IMG/VR virus record: IMGVR_UViG_3300027976_000073
Location: 1-43,573 of that record
Length of the DNA stretch: 43,573 nucleotides
Direction: 5' to 3' (one strand)
DNA from: a virus
Part shown: positions 25,498-33,018 of the stretch, piece after piece
Position numbering within the stretch: the stretch's first letter is position 1
How the letters are laid out: the number at the start of each line of letters is the position of its first letter
The notes under the pieces: generated by a model
Database searches by the model: none
The model's input: the letters and a program-made list of their open reading frames with translations, nothing else
Told to the model about the DNA's origin: nothing
Translations under genes and position numbers: made by a program

Positions 25498-25506
25498 TAA
25501 TATATA
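25498..25506 (+). promoter_or_regulatory. TAATATATA box 6 nt before copy E
   Basis: Reads TAATATATA-GAGTTA-ATG. The box lies within an imperfect palindrome (25490-25510, CTCTTTATATA...TATAGAG). Confidence 0.45.
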
Positions 25507-25512
25507 GAGTTA

Positions 25513-27306
25513 ATGATAAAGGAAAAGTTTATTTTGTTAAAGGGACATCCTCGTAATAAAAAATATTACGAAAATCTTGGATATAATGTTATAATTGGGA
25601 GCACGTTTAGTGTTAATGTATTACACCTTAGTAAAGGATGTTCTACTAAGATCACATCAATATGTGATATATGTGGAAACGAATCGAATAATTGTTTTAA
25701 GGATTATTGGAATTATACAAATGGTGTCGTGGATAAATATTATTGCAATCTGTGTAATAAAGAAGTGGCTAAACAGACATGTATTGATAGGTACGGGGTT
25801 AACAATCCCATGAAGAGTGATAAAGTAAAGAAAAAATTAAAAAAATCTATATTAGATAAATACGGAGTCGATCATTATTCTAAAACCGATGAATATAAGA
25901 TAAAGTATAAAAAAACATGCATGGATAGGTATGGGAAAACCAATACATTTCAAGTTGATGAATTTAAGGAATCTTCCAAAAAAACAAATTTAAAGAATCT
26001 TGGGGTTGAATATCCAATGCAGTCTAAAGATGTTATTGGAAAATCACGAAAGACATTTTTTGAAAATTGGGGGAAAGATTGGTATTCCAAAACAAAGGAT
26101 TGGAAAAAAAGGTCCGAAGAAATATCTATGGAAAAATATGGAGTCAATCACTATTCTAAAACCGATGAGTATAAGCAACGGTGTATTAATACAAATGATA
26201 TCATATGGGGTGGTCATCCATCTAAAAATGAGTTTTTTAAAACTAGGTCAAAAATATCTAAGGAAAGAAAAACACATATTAAATATTCTGAATTGATTTC
26301 AGAGAAATATGATACAGTATCTTATCACAATGAGGAATTTAAGATATTACATATAGAATGTAATAAGGAATTTTCAATAAGTAAAGGGTTATTATCAGCA
26401 AGATATACTATGGGTAAGTGTATTTGTGTAGAATGTAATCCAGTTGGTGTTCAATATTCTTTTATAGAATCGGAAATATATAATTTCATTAAAGAGATGT
26501 GTATTAATTGTGAAAGGAATCGCAAAGACCTAATAAAGGGGGAAATAGATATATATTTACCAGATCACAATATTGGTATTGAGGTCAACGGTATATATTG
26601 GCATTCTGAGATATTCAAACCATCCAATTATCATTTAGATAAAACAATGCAATGTAAGAAATCGGGTATAGATCTTTTGCATATATGGGAGGATGATTGG
26701 CAACATAAGAGAGATATTGTCAAATCTATAATAAAAAACAGAATGGGTGTGGTTGATAAAAAGATAGGAGCTAGAAAATGTTCAATAGACATTGTTGGTG
26801 CTAAGGAATATAGACAATTTCTTGATGAGAACCATATACAGGGATTCTCCAGTTGTTCTATAGCTATTGGACTTTATTCATCAGGCACATTGGTTAGCTT
26901 AATGACATTTGGATGGAGAAGGACAAATAATAAAAAGGAATATGAACTGATAAGATTTTGCAATAAGAAACACCATTCTATTATGGGATCAGCATCTAAA
27001 TTATTTAATTTTTTTCTTAATAATCATTATGATGGGCAAAATATTACATCCTATGAGGATATCTCATTATTCAGTGGATCGTTATATAGTAGATTGGGAT
27101 TTGACGATATATCATTATCCGATCCAAATTATTTCTGGGTAGTTGATGGTGTGCGAAAGCATAGATATAACTTTTCTAAGAGAAAATTGGTGAATGATGG
27201 ATTTGATAAAAATATGACAGAGGTTGAGATAATGCATAGCCGTGGATATTATAGGATATATTCAAGTGGTCAGAAAAAATGGGTATATAGTATATCGATT
27301 TGTTGA
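25513..27306 (+). CDS. KYG-repeat Vsr-like nuclease with GNAT-like domain (copy E)
   Basis: A 597-residue full-length member. Type II N-terminal module (GHPRNKKYYENLGYNV, then CDICGN 51-56 and CNLC 78-81), seven 23-residue repeats (93-253), a second Cys cluster, nuclease region with EIDIYLP, IEVNG, YWHSE and LLHIWEDDW, and the GNAT-like domain (FLDENHIQG, LVSLMTF, YELIRFC, GSASKLFNFF, LYSRLGF). The C-terminal end is of the KKWVY type. All catalytic positions are intact. It lies between the late sigma gene and gmd, with its own start-proximal TATATA box. Confidence 0.8.
   Translation: MIKEKFILLKGHPRNKKYYENLGYNVIIGSTFSVNVLHLSKGCSTKITSICDICGNESNNCFKDYWNYTNGVVDKYYCNLCNKEVAKQTCIDRYGVNNPMKSDKVKKKLKKSILDKYGVDHYSKTDEYKIKYKKTCMDRYGKTNTFQVDEFKESSKKTNLKNLGVEYPMQSKDVIGKSRKTFFENWGKDWYSKTKDWKKRSEEISMEKYGVNHYSKTDEYKQRCINTNDIIWGGHPSKNEFFKTRSKISKERKTHIKYSELISEKYDTVSYHNEEFKILHIECNKEFSISKGLLSARYTMGKCICVECNPVGVQYSFIESEIYNFIKEMCINCERNRKDLIKGEIDIYLPDHNIGIEVNGIYWHSEIFKPSNYHLDKTMQCKKSGIDLLHIWEDDWQHKRDIVKSIIKNRMGVVDKKIGARKCSIDIVGAKEYRQFLDENHIQGFSSCSIAIGLYSSGTLVSLMTFGWRRTNNKKEYELIRFCNKKHHSIMGSASKLFNFFLNNHYDGQNITSYEDISLFSGSLYSRLGFDDISLSDPNYFWVVDGVRKHRYNFSKRKLVNDGFDKNMTEVEIMHSRGYYRIYSSGQKKWVYSISIC
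25789..26271 (+). repeat. seven 69-bp (23-codon) KYG repeats in copy E
   Basis: Units begin RYG, KYG, RYG, NLG, NWG, KYG and IWG at exact 23-residue spacing. Each has an aromatic-Gly start, a variable stretch of about six residues, S/T/Q-x-D/E, and a Lys-rich helix. DNA sequences have diverged, so the unit is conserved at protein level. Confidence 0.75.
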
Positions 27307-27366
27307 CTTTTATCTAAGACTAATTTTTTTAAATAAACTTTAATTATCCTGTTGTATAAAACTCTT

Positions 27367-28422
27367 ATGGGAAAAACGGCATTGATCACTGGAATAACTG
27401 GACAAGATGGGAAATATCTAGCAGAATTATTATTAGAGAAGGGGTATATTGTGCATGGTATTAAAAGAAGAAGTTCTTCATTTAATACCGATAGGATAGA
27501 TAATATTTTTGAAAAGACAAAGGATGATGGAACATTTCACCTTCACTATGGTGATATGACAGATTCTACAAACCTTATAAGTATTATACAAGAGGTTCAG
27601 CCGGATGAGATATACAACTTAGCCGCCCAGTCACATGTTAAGGTTTCATTTGAAACTCCTGAATACACAGCAAATGCTGATGCTATTGGCACATTAAGAA
27701 TATTGGAGGCTATTCGTATACTTAAATTAACAAAAAAGACAAAATTTTACCAAGCTTCAACATCTGAAATGTTTGGACTTGTGCAAGAGATTCCACAAAA
27801 CGAAAAAACCCCATTTTATCCAAGAAGTCCATACGGAGTTGCCAAACTATATTCACACTGGATAACTATTAATTACCGAGAGGCTTATGGTATATATGCT
27901 TGTTCGGGAATACTTTTCAACCACGAAAGTCCAGTAAGGGGTGAAACATTCGTTACTCGTAAGATAACAATGGCGGCATCACGTATTAAAGTTGGTCTTC
28001 AAGAGAAATTATATGTTGGGAATCTAGACGCTAAGAGAGATTGGGGACATGCTAAGGATTATGTCCGTGGAATGTGGCTTATGTTGCAACAAGATAAGCC
28101 AGATGATTTTGTTTTATCAACTGGTAAAATGGTATCTGTTAGAGAATTTATTGAGATGGTTTTTAAACAACTTGGTATAATTATATCTTGGGAGGGTAAT
28201 GGTCTTTTTGAGAGGGGTATTGATATTGATACCGGTGGTACATTAATAGAGGTAGATGAGGAATACTTTAGACCGACAGAGGTTGATCAATTATTAGGAG
28301 ATTCTACTAAAGCAAGAACTATTCTTGGATGGGAGCCAGAATATGACCTTGAATCATTATGTAAAGAAATGGTTGATGAGGATTATAATAGTGTTTTAAG
28401 AGAGTTAAAAATATTACAATAA
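27367..28422 (+). CDS. gmd: GDP-mannose 4,6-dehydratase
   Basis: A 351-residue short-chain dehydrogenase-type enzyme that turns GDP-D-mannose into GDP-4-keto-6-deoxy-D-mannose using bound [12 protein letters not shown] at 8-15 binds the nucleotide; STSE 131-134 and Y156-x-x-x-K160 (SPYGVAK) form the active site; [17 protein letters not shown] is the family's later signature. The start is ATG 27367; a TTG 15 nt upstream is also in frame but adds nothing to the fold. The stop overlaps the start of fcl by 1 nt (TAATG), so the two are translationally coupled and make consecutive enzymes of GDP-L-fucose synthesis. Confidence 0.92.
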   Translation: MGKTALITGITGQDGKYLAELLLEKGYIVHGIKRRSSSFNTDRIDNIFEKTKDDGTFHLHYGDMTDSTNLISIIQEVQPDEIYNLAAQSHVKVSFETPEYTANADAIGTLRILEAIRILKLTKKTKFYQASTSEMFGLVQEIPQNEKTPFYPRSPYGVAKLYSHWITINYREAYGIYACSGILFNHESPVRGETFVTRKITMAASRIKVGLQEKLYVGNLDAKRDWGHAKDYVRGMWLMLQQDKPDDFVLSTGKMVSVREFIEMVFKQLGIIISWEGNGLFERGIDIDTGGTLIEVDEEYFRPTEVDQLLGDSTKARTILGWEPEYDLESLCKEMVDEDYNSVLRELKILQ

Positions 28423-29369
28423 TGGTTAGAATTAAACCTTATTCCAAGATATTGGTGTGTGGTGGTCGTGGTATGGTTGGATCTGCTATAATACGAGAAT
28501 TAGAATCTAAAGGATTCAATAATATAATATCACCCACAAGTTTTGATTTAGACCTAACTAATCAATCAAGGGTTGATGAATACTTCAAAGAATATAAACC
28601 TGTTTTTGTTTTCTTGGCGGCTGCTTATGTTGGTGGTATAAACTATAATAACACAAAGAAGGGTGATTTTATTTATAAAAATATAATGATTCAATCAAAT
28701 GTTATAAATGCTTCCTATAAAAACGGTGTTGAAAAACTACTTTTTCTAGGATCTTCTTGTATTTATCCGAAAATGTGTCCTCAGCCAATAAAAGAGGAAT
28801 ATATGATGACTGGTCCTCTTGAGGAAACTAATGATGCATACGCTTTGGCTAAATTATCCGGTATAAATATGTGTCAGTCATTTAACCAGCAATATGGTAC
28901 TAATTTTATATCTGTTATGCCAACAAATATATATGGTGTTGGTGATGATTATGATCTTGGATCATCACATGTTTTACCAGCTCTTATTCGTAAAATACAC
29001 CAGGCTAAAATGAATAATGATAAGAGTGTTGTTGTATGGGGATCTGGTAATCCTATGAGAGAATTTTTACTTGTTGATGATCTAGCTGAGGCTTGTATAC
29101 ACCTTTTTGAGAATTATGATGGTGATGGAATTGTGAATATTGGAACTGGCGAAGATCTATCAATAAGAGATCTTGTGTATCTAATACAGGATATCATTGG
29201 ATATAAATGTGATATAGAATTTGATAGTAGTAAGCCAGATGGAACACCTAGAAAGTTATTGGATGTTTCAAAGGTTCATAATTTGGGCTGGAAACATAAA
29301 ACTTCTTTGAGAAATGGTATAGAATCAGTATATAAAGATTTTTTAAGTAATGAAAGAGATATTAATTGA
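28422..29369 (+). CDS. fcl: GDP-L-fucose synthase (GDP-4-keto-6-deoxymannose epimerase/reductase)
   Basis: A 315-residue enzyme converting the gmd product into GDP-L-fucose. GGRGMVGS at 14-21 binds NADPH; SSCIYP at 111-116 and Y140-x-x-x-K144 (YALAK) are catalytic; [10 protein letters not shown] and the DLA-x-A motif are also present. Full length for the family. It would use host GDP-mannose. No glycosyltransferase gene lies in the window, so the acceptor (virion protein, DNA base or host glycan) is unknown. The last 20 nt overlap the next small gene. Confidence 0.9.
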   Translation: MVRIKPYSKILVCGGRGMVGSAIIRELESKGFNNIISPTSFDLDLTNQSRVDEYFKEYKPVFVFLAAAYVGGINYNNTKKGDFIYKNIMIQSNVINASYKNGVEKLLFLGSSCIYPKMCPQPIKEEYMMTGPLEETNDAYALAKLSGINMCQSFNQQYGTNFISVMPTNIYGVGDDYDLGSSHVLPALIRKIHQAKMNNDKSVVVWGSGNPMREFLLVDDLAEACIHLFENYDGDGIVNIGTGEDLSIRDLVYLIQDIIGYKCDIEFDSSKPDGTPRKLLDVSKVHNLGWKHKTSLRNGIESVYKDFLSNERDIN

Positions 29370-29667
29370 TGGTGATACATATAGGTATTTGATTGGGTAT
29401 ATTTATGGTGATGATATACACTCAAGTCCAATCTTCGGTACAAAATTTTTTGATGGATATGAAGAATATACCAAAAGGTATGGATTCCTCTGGTTGAAAA
29501 CTAGGACATCATCACGACCTAAATATGCTTTCAAGGTATACTATGATATAGAGAGTTATGAGTTTAAACATATGAAGGGCTGGTCACATGTATTGAGAGA
29601 GGCTAAATCGAAATACGAATTAGAATCTAATAATGATCCATATCCGGATGATAGAATTAAATACTAA
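29350..29667 (+). CDS. hypothetical protein, 105 residues
   Basis: Starts inside the end of fcl (20-nt overlap) in another frame. It is Tyr-rich and acidic ([20 protein letters not shown], then [15 protein letters not shown]). No family recognised. Coupling to fcl suggests a shared transcript. Convergent with gene 4, 8 bp apart. Confidence 0.5.
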   Translation: MKEILIDGDTYRYLIGYIYGDDIHSSPIFGTKFFDGYEEYTKRYGFLWLKTRTSSRPKYAFKVYYDIESYEFKHMKGWSHVLREAKSKYELESNNDPYPDDRIKY

Positions 29668-29675
29668 GAGTAATT

Positions 29676-30197
29676 TTAACTTTTAAAGTGGTTCTCAGTT
29701 ATAACTATAAAGTCAAATCCCTTTAAATCACAGAATTTTATCATACTTTCCCATTTTCTTAGATTTTTTTGCGCCATCTTTAATCGATATTCCAGGCTGT
29801 TTAGTTTCTTAATAGTGACATCTTTTGGGATCTTAAACATTTTTTTCTCCAATAATATAACATCTTCATATTCTTTCATTGGTTTAACCTCGACCACAAC
29901 CTTTTTAAATATTCCATTGTTATCTATTTCATAGTAATAATCTGGGTAATATATATGGCTTTTAAGGTTAATATCTCCATTTTTTTCATAATGTGTTAGT
30001 TGGTATGGGATTTTTAAACACTCTGATCCCCACCTTTTAATTTTATCGCTACGATCTAACCATGTCATAAATTTGAGCTCCAATCCGGATCTATAGTATA
30101 CCCCATCCTCACTATTCAATTTTAATATTTTATCTTTATTAACTGGTGTGTAATTGCCTTGGTGGTAGTTTTTATTATTCGGCTTGCTATTGATCAT
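29676..30197 (-). CDS. 4: head completion nuclease (T4 gp4-like)
   Basis: A 173-residue protein (T4 gp4: 150). The family pattern is clear: YHQGNYTPVNKDK, then VYYRSGLELKFMTWLD, IKRWGSECLKIPY, SHIYYPDYYYEI and VVVEVKPMKE, that is a TnsA-like restriction-fold core with E (GLELKF), D (YPDYY) and E-x-K (VEVKP). gp4 completes filled heads before tail joining. The start is set at the ATG at 30197 and not at 30239: GATATATA-TTAC-ATG sits there as in other genes, and the 14 upstream residues (with HILKCSHIDIYY) are out of keeping with the family. Confidence 0.8.
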   Translation of the reverse strand: MINSKPNNKNYHQGNYTPVNKDKILKLNSEDGVYYRSGLELKFMTWLDRSDKIKRWGSECLKIPYQLTHYEKNGDINLKSHIYYPDYYYEIDNNGIFKKVVVEVKPMKEYEDVILLEKKMFKIPKDVTIKKLNSLEYRLKMAQKNLRKWESMIKFCDLKGFDFIVITENHFKS

Positions 30198-30201
30198 GTA
30201 A

Positions 30202-30209
30202 TATATATC
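30202..30209 (-). promoter_or_regulatory. GATATATA box 4 nt before gene 4
   Basis: Reads GATATATA-TTAC-ATG on the minus strand; it decides the choice of start for gene 4. Confidence 0.5.
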
Positions 30210-30256
30210 TATATGGGAGCACTTCAGTATGTGATTCATTAAGAGGATGAATATTT

Positions 30257-30265
30257 TAATATATA
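30257..30265 (+). promoter_or_regulatory. TAATATATA box 4 nt before the DUF723-type nuclease
   Basis: Reads TAATATATA-TGAT-ATG. Faces away from the gene 4 box 48 nt to the left, giving a divergent pair. Confidence 0.5.
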
Positions 30266-30269
30266 TGAT

Positions 30270-31184
30270 ATGCCAATTCAGTTATCAATAGGCCAATTTA
30301 TGGATAGATCTAGTAAAATACATAATAATAAATATGATTATTCACTTGTTGACTATAATAATTGTATGACAAAGGTTAAGATAATTTGTCAGATACATGG
30401 TGTGTTTGAGCAAACACCGTTAAATCACCTTAATGGGCATATATGTAAGAAGTGCTCATCATATAATGTATCTGTTTATCAGCGAAAGGATAAAGAGTTT
30501 TTTGAAAAAGTAAGTATAAAATTTGGAAATAAATATGATTATTCACTGGTTAGATATAAAAATAGAAAAAGTAAGGTCAGAATAATATGCCCAACCCATG
30601 GTGAGTTTTTATCAACACCTGTAAATCACCTTAAAGTAGGTTGCGTGAAATGTTCTAAATCTGAAAGAAGAAGAGTTAATAAAAACATATTTATTGATAA
30701 ATCAGTTGATAGTCATAGGAATCGATACGATTATTCGGATGTTGAATATATATCAGATAAGATAAAGGTCAGGATAATATGTCCAACACATGGGTATTTT
30801 TTACAGAAGCCAAATGATCATATACTTGGTGTTGGTTGTCCATCATGTTCTTGTAGTAAAGGTGAGTTAAAAATACTTAATTATTTAAGTGATAATTCTA
30901 TTGAATTTGAGCCGCAGAAAAAATTTGACGGGTGTTTATTTATAAATAATTTAGTATTTGATTTTTACCTACCAAGTCATAATATATGTATCGAATTTGA
31001 CGGAAAGCAGCACTTTAAACCAATCGATTTCTTTGGTGGGATACCAGTATATAATGAGACCAAGATAAGGGATGGTATAAAAGATCAGTATTGTATAGAT
31101 AAGAGTATAAAATTAATAAGAATGCCTTATTATGATTCAGATAATGTGTATAAAATTTTAGATAATAATATATGGGAGCATTAG
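30270..31184 (+). CDS. putative homing endonuclease with DUF723-type zinc repeats and restriction-fold domain
   Basis: A 304-residue protein. Three repeats of about 65 residues each follow the form H-x-NKYDYS-x-V-x-Y, KV-x-IIC-x-x-HG-x-F, P-x-x-HL, C-x-x-C (for example near 18-61, 86-128 and 150-194), the DUF723-type zinc unit. The C-terminal domain from about 200 has FDFYLPSHNICIEFDGKQHF, a D...E-x-D-G-K pattern of PD-(D/E)xK/Vsr-like nucleases. It is a different family from the KYG nucleases. Its last 13 nt overlap the start of the next gene, which it leaves intact. Confidence 0.72.
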   Translation: MPIQLSIGQFMDRSSKIHNNKYDYSLVDYNNCMTKVKIICQIHGVFEQTPLNHLNGHICKKCSSYNVSVYQRKDKEFFEKVSIKFGNKYDYSLVRYKNRKSKVRIICPTHGEFLSTPVNHLKVGCVKCSKSERRRVNKNIFIDKSVDSHRNRYDYSDVEYISDKIKVRIICPTHGYFLQKPNDHILGVGCPSCSCSKGELKILNYLSDNSIEFEPQKKFDGCLFINNLVFDFYLPSHNICIEFDGKQHFKPIDFFGGIPVYNETKIRDGIKDQYCIDKSIKLIRMPYYDSDNVYKILDNNIWEH

Positions 31185-31867
31185 AAGAAAGGGTTAAGTT
31201 AAGTATGGCAGTTTTCGGAAAAGATATTGTAGATTATTATAAGAAAAATACATTACATATGTATGATAAATATTCAAAATCTGATGATATGGTTGAGGCT
31301 ATAAATAAGCAAGATATACAGGTTGGGTGTTTTTATAATATTTTTTATCTAGACGATTCAAATTGGATGAAATATTCACCAATATTCTGTGCTGATTATC
31401 GAAAGATTGGAAATATTATAGTGATACTCGGTGTTAATTTCAATTTCATCCCATTAGAGTTAAGAAGCGCTATTTTTGATAAGTATATTGTAGAAGACGA
31501 CTTTGAAAAGAATAAAACATTAAAGGTGGATTTTCAGGGGGTATATGGAGCATTAATAAGATATGGATTTGAATATTCTATTGTCGAATATAATGTTGCT
31601 CAGGTAAAAATGGTACATCGAATAAATCTTGAATATTTACCTAGGTTTCTGTACTCATCACATCCAAAGAATACATACGATCCTAGAAAATTGATGGATA
31701 TATGGACTAAGAAGATAGAAACAAAGCAACAGAGACATAAAGAGATGACGCAAACATTATTGGCTGATTTTTATGATATAAAATCTGAAGTATCTGAGAA
31801 ATATGATGCTCTTGGTGACCACATATCTAGGTTACAGAAAAACTTTGAAAAATATGGAAAGAATTAA
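31172..31867 (+). CDS. hypothetical protein, 231 residues
   Basis: Starts within the end of the nuclease gene (MGALEERVKLSMAVFGKDIV). The middle is strand-rich and aromatic; residues 175-231 form a charged helix (KKIETKQQRHKEMTQTLLADFY, then a heptad-like SEVSEKYDALGDHISRLQKNF) likely to be a coiled coil. No family recognised. Placement before the portal and the invasion of its 5' end by a homing nuclease point to a conserved, probably virion-related gene. Confidence 0.6.
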   Translation: MGALEERVKLSMAVFGKDIVDYYKKNTLHMYDKYSKSDDMVEAINKQDIQVGCFYNIFYLDDSNWMKYSPIFCADYRKIGNIIVILGVNFNFIPLELRSAIFDKYIVEDDFEKNKTLKVDFQGVYGALIRYGFEYSIVEYNVAQVKMVHRINLEYLPRFLYSSHPKNTYDPRKLMDIWTKKIETKQQRHKEMTQTLLADFYDIKSEVSEKYDALGDHISRLQKNFEKYGKN

Positions 31868-32059
31868 ATCATAGGTAATAATATACTAATGGATTTTATG
31901 CTAATAATTGAAGATTTGTAATCACCAAAGGTATCGCCATGATTAAATGCTAAGCTTTTCTTTGATAGATCACTTTGTCGTTGGTTATTTTTATTAGTTA
32001 GGAATTTTTTAACATCATCAATACTTTTAAATATAATATCGTTATCTGCGGATCTTCAT
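31864..32059 (-). pseudogene. small broken gene on the minus strand
   Basis: A TAATATATA-CTCT-ATG start at 32059 gives MKIRR then a stop. With one base shifted, the same strand reads about 60 residues (SADNDIIFKSIDDVKKFL...QRQSDLSKKSLAFNHGDTFG...) to a stop that overlaps the convergent gene. The good start signal and protein-like sequence point to a small gene with a recent frameshift, or to a sequence error. Function unknown. Confidence 0.45.
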
Positions 32060-32063
32060 AGAG

Positions 32064-32072
32064 TATATATTA
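32064..32072 (-). promoter_or_regulatory. TAATATATA box 4 nt before the broken gene
   Basis: Reads TAATATATA-CTCT-ATG on the minus strand. Confidence 0.4.
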
Positions 32073-32142
32073 GTATATTTTTATCCTTATTACTCACAAT
32101 TATTTATTAGTGAAAAATATAGAAAAAGAGGAAGAAGAGGTT

Positions 32143-32151
32143 TTATATATA
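32143..32151 (+). promoter_or_regulatory. TTATATATA box 5 nt before the HTH gene
   Basis: Reads TTATATATA-GTGAT-ATG. Confidence 0.45.
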
Positions 32152-32156
32152 GTGAT

Positions 32157-32306
32157 ATGAAAGCAAAGGATATAATGGAGAAATACCAGATAACACGGAG
32201 AACATTAAGTAACTGGGTTAAGAAGGGGACCATAGGAACTAAATTGACACCTTCCGGGAGGTATATATATTTTGAAAAAGAAACAGTGAGGGATGAAGAG
32301 GTGTAG
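32157..32306 (+). CDS. small MerR/excisionase-type HTH protein coupled to the HNH gene
   Basis: A 49-residue protein. YQITRRTLSNWVKKGTIG is a helix-turn-helix of the MerR/excisionase kind, followed by a wing (TPSGRYIYFEKETV) of the sort seen in IS607-type small HTH domains. Its last 14 nt overlap the start of the HNH gene. The pair looks like a nuclease whose DNA-binding part is made as a separate protein, or a regulator of the nuclease. A start-proximal TATATA box stands 5 nt before the ATG, and the HNH gene has none, so the two are probably one transcript. Confidence 0.6.
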   Translation: MKAKDIMEKYQITRRTLSNWVKKGTIGTKLTPSGRYIYFEKETVRDEEV

Positions 32307-33018
32307 CAAATGTAAATTCGGGAAAGAGTTGAATTTATTTAATAAGGATAAATCATCCAAGGATGGACATCGATCCAATTGTAAGGAATGTTCTAGGAAA
32401 TATCGGGAGGAAAATAAGGACAAACAGAAGGAATATAGGGATAGTAGAAAGGAAAAAAAGAGTCTGGAAGATAAATTATGGTATTCTAGTAACAAAGAGT
32501 TAAAGGGTATTCGCAATAAGGAATATTATAAAAAAAAATCTGATAATATCAAGAAAAGGTCCTCTGAATATTATTCTAATAATAGGGAATCTAAATTGGA
32601 ATATCAAAAAGAATATCAGAGGAATAATAAAGAAAAACGGAATATACAATTATTAGAGCGTAGTAAAAATGATCCATTATATAGATTACGTGTTAATATT
32701 AGAAATTTGATAAATAATTCATTCTATAATATCGGGTATCCAAAAAATGGTAGGACAGAAGAAATATTAGGATGCTCATTTGAGGAATTGAAAGATTATT
32801 TAGAATCAAAATTTGAACCATGGATGACATGGGAAAATAGAGGAATATATGATGGTGGTTTCAACTCTGGGTGGGATATAGATCATATTATACCGGTATC
32901 AAGTGCTGAATATATAGAAGATGTGGTAAAATTAAACCACTATAAAAATATACAACCACTCTGTAGTAAAATAAATAGAGATATAAAGAAAGATAACATG
33001 AACTATGGCGAGCTATAA
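32293..33018 (+). CDS. HNH homing endonuclease overlapping the start of the portal gene
   Basis: A 241-residue nuclease of the same plan as the one at 13287: N-terminal CSKC and CKEC zinc finger, a highly charged middle with EYYxxN and KEYQRNNKEKR units, then HNH with WDIDHIIPVSSA and NIQPLCSKINRDIKKDN. Its 3' end overlaps the portal start by 14 nt. The zinc finger plus YY-x-x-N middle is shared with 13287, but the HNH loops differ, so they are distant relatives and not recent copies. Confidence 0.78.
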   Translation: MKRCSKCKFGKELNLFNKDKSSKDGHRSNCKECSRKYREENKDKQKEYRDSRKEKKSLEDKLWYSSNKELKGIRNKEYYKKKSDNIKKRSSEYYSNNRESKLEYQKEYQRNNKEKRNIQLLERSKNDPLYRLRVNIRNLINNSFYNIGYPKNGRTEEILGCSFEELKDYLESKFEPWMTWENRGIYDGGFNSGWDIDHIIPVSSAEYIEDVVKLNHYKNIQPLCSKINRDIKKDNMNYGEL

